NCBI GenBank assembly: GCA_030631705.1
Contig: DAOVKQ010000070.1
Span: 1-5,009, forward strand
DNA length: 5,009 nt
Origin: Candidatus Omnitrophota bacterium
GTDB taxonomy: Bacteria; Omnitrophota; Gorgyraeia; Duberdicusellales; 4484-171
Direction of reading: 5' to 3'
Each line of letters starts with the position of its first letter. The first letter of the stretch is position 1. The position numbers were made by a program, and so were the translations under genes. The notes under the pieces are model-generated. The model did no database searches, was not told the DNA's origin, and worked only from the letters and a program-made list of their open reading frames with translations. This document shows positions 4,741 through 5,009 of this stretch, in pieces.

Positions 4741-4750
4741 TCACCTCCTC
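4741..4750 (-). promoter_or_regulatory. Perfect Shine-Dalgarno sequence deciding the DUF5320 start
   Basis: GAGGAGGTGA on the minus strand contains a nine-base match to the 16S anti-Shine-Dalgarno sequence and ends five bases before the ATG at 4735. Copy C of the palindrome ends at the adjacent base, 4751. Confidence 0.85.
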
Positions 4751-4807
4751 TAAATGAGACCACAACTTACGGAGTGAAAACGAACGTAAGTCGTAAGGTC
4801 GAATTTA
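4751..4807. repeat. Copy C of the cassette palindrome, 57 bp
   Basis: TAAATGAGACC (4751-4761) and GGTCGAATTTA (4797-4807) form the outer arms, again with TGAG facing CGAA. ACAACTTACG (4762-4771, allowing for shift) pairs with CGTAAGTCGT (4785-4794) with one mismatch around the loop GAGTGAAAACGAA. Bases 4751-4772 are identical to 3611-3632 of copy A, and the right arms of A and C are also nearly identical, so C looks like a shortened relative of A. It lies in the leader of the DUF5320-like gene, directly before its ribosome site. Confidence 0.88.
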
Positions 4808-4832
4808 TCCCGCAACACGAAGTCTTGCGGGA
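4808..4832. repeat. Secondary hairpin adjoining copy C
   Basis: TCCCGCAA (4808-4815) and TTGCGGGA (4825-4832) form a perfect 8-bp stem with a 9-base loop. It starts directly after copy C. It lies between the Fur-box palindrome and the cassette, so in a transcript starting near 4833 it would be the first structure of the leader. There is no T-run, so it is not a classical terminator for the upstream regulator gene. Confidence 0.75.
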
Positions 4833-4845
4833 CCTTACTATCTTA

Positions 4846-4862
4846 ATGAAAATCATTTTCAT
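4846..4862. promoter_or_regulatory. Fur-box-like operator
   Basis: The 17 bases form a perfect palindrome, ATGAAAAT-C-ATTTTCAT. Its inner part, TGAAAATCATTTTCA, fits the known 7-1-7 Fur box TGATAATnATTATCA with one substitution in each half. It lies 20 bp downstream of the end of a Fur-family gene and about 110 bp before the DUF5320-like start. TAAGAT on the minus strand (4840-4845) abuts it and could serve as a weak -10 element, though I see no good -35. Control of the metal-cofactor cassette by the neighbouring regulator is a reasonable inference. Confidence 0.7.
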
Positions 4863-4882
4863 CTTCTTAGAAAAATATAGTC

Positions 4883-5009
4883 TTATGATTTCTGCCGGCA
4901 CTCAGGGCACAATCCGTAAAATTGTATAAGATGATTCGTAATTTTAAAATTGAATTTTTTAGAAAGCCCTTTTTCTATCTGGTTAAGCAACTCTATCTCA
5001 TCGTCAATA
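4883..5009 (-). CDS. Fur/PerR-family metalloregulator, C-terminal end (cut by window edge)
   Basis: The last 42 codons before the TAA at 4883-4885 read IDDEIELLNQIEKGLSKKFN followed by FKITNHLIQFYGLCPECRQKS. This matches the end of the Fur dimerisation domain: an acidic stretch, a helix, then F-x-I-x-x-H-x-x-x-F-Y-G-x-C-x-x-C. The terminal CPEC is the second Cys pair of the structural zinc site in PerR-like and many Fur proteins. The DNA-binding winged helix and the sensing metal site lie outside the window, so Fur, PerR and Zur cannot be separated here. A Fur-box-like palindrome lies just downstream, before the metal-cofactor cassette on the same strand, which fits local regulation of that cassette. 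Confidence 0.85.
   Translation of the reverse strand, partial: IDDEIELLNQIEKGLSKKFNFKITNHLIQFYGLCPECRQKS

Overview
The window comes from a bacterium: it carries a complete peptide deformylase with all three motifs. It is probably an anaerobe with moderate G+C and iron-sulfur or metal-cofactor metabolism. The cassette of a DUF5320 protein and two stand-alone NifX/FeMo-co-family proteins next to a Fur-family regulator is typical of anaerobic lineages such as deltaproteobacterial groups and candidate phyla like Omnitrophota. That placement is an inference from gene content; there is no rRNA or other phylogenetic marker here.

Every supportable gene is on the minus strand, so transcription runs from position 5009 towards 1. 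From the right edge: (i) the C-terminal end of a Fur/PerR-type regulator, cut by the window edge; (ii) a short gap holding a perfect 17-bp palindrome that matches the classical Fur box; (iii) a metal-cofactor cassette of a Gly/Arg/Trp-rich DUF5320 protein and two paralogous NifX-family proteins; (iv) a tightly packed set with a class I SAM methyltransferase, a DUF89/ARMT1-like metal-dependent phosphatase, peptide deformylase, a small unrecognised ORF, a second class I methyltransferase and the N-terminal part of a flavodoxin-like protein, cut by the left edge. Gaps within set (iv) are 1 to 25 bp, which suggests one operon. A second possible short ORF bridges the 68-bp gap between the NifX gene and the first methyltransferase.

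The most unusual feature is a compound palindromic element in front of each of the three cassette genes (3611-3747, 4152-4238, 4751-4832). In mRNA sense each main palindrome opens with TAAATTCG and closes with CTCATTTA. The arms between these ends are self-complementary but differ, at least between the first/third and the second copy. In all three the last base of the element lies directly against, or overlaps by one base, the Shine-Dalgarno sequence of the next gene. A second small hairpin adjoins the other end in every copy. The elements look either like dispersed REP-like palindromes sitting at a preferred site or like RNA structures that control translation or processing of each cassette gene.

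Working model (inference): the Fur-family protein senses iron or peroxide and binds the palindrome downstream of its own gene to control the DUF5320-NifX-NifX cassette. The hairpins then set expression of each gene separately. The downstream methyltransferase, phosphatase, deformylase and flavodoxin genes may be read through from the same promoter.
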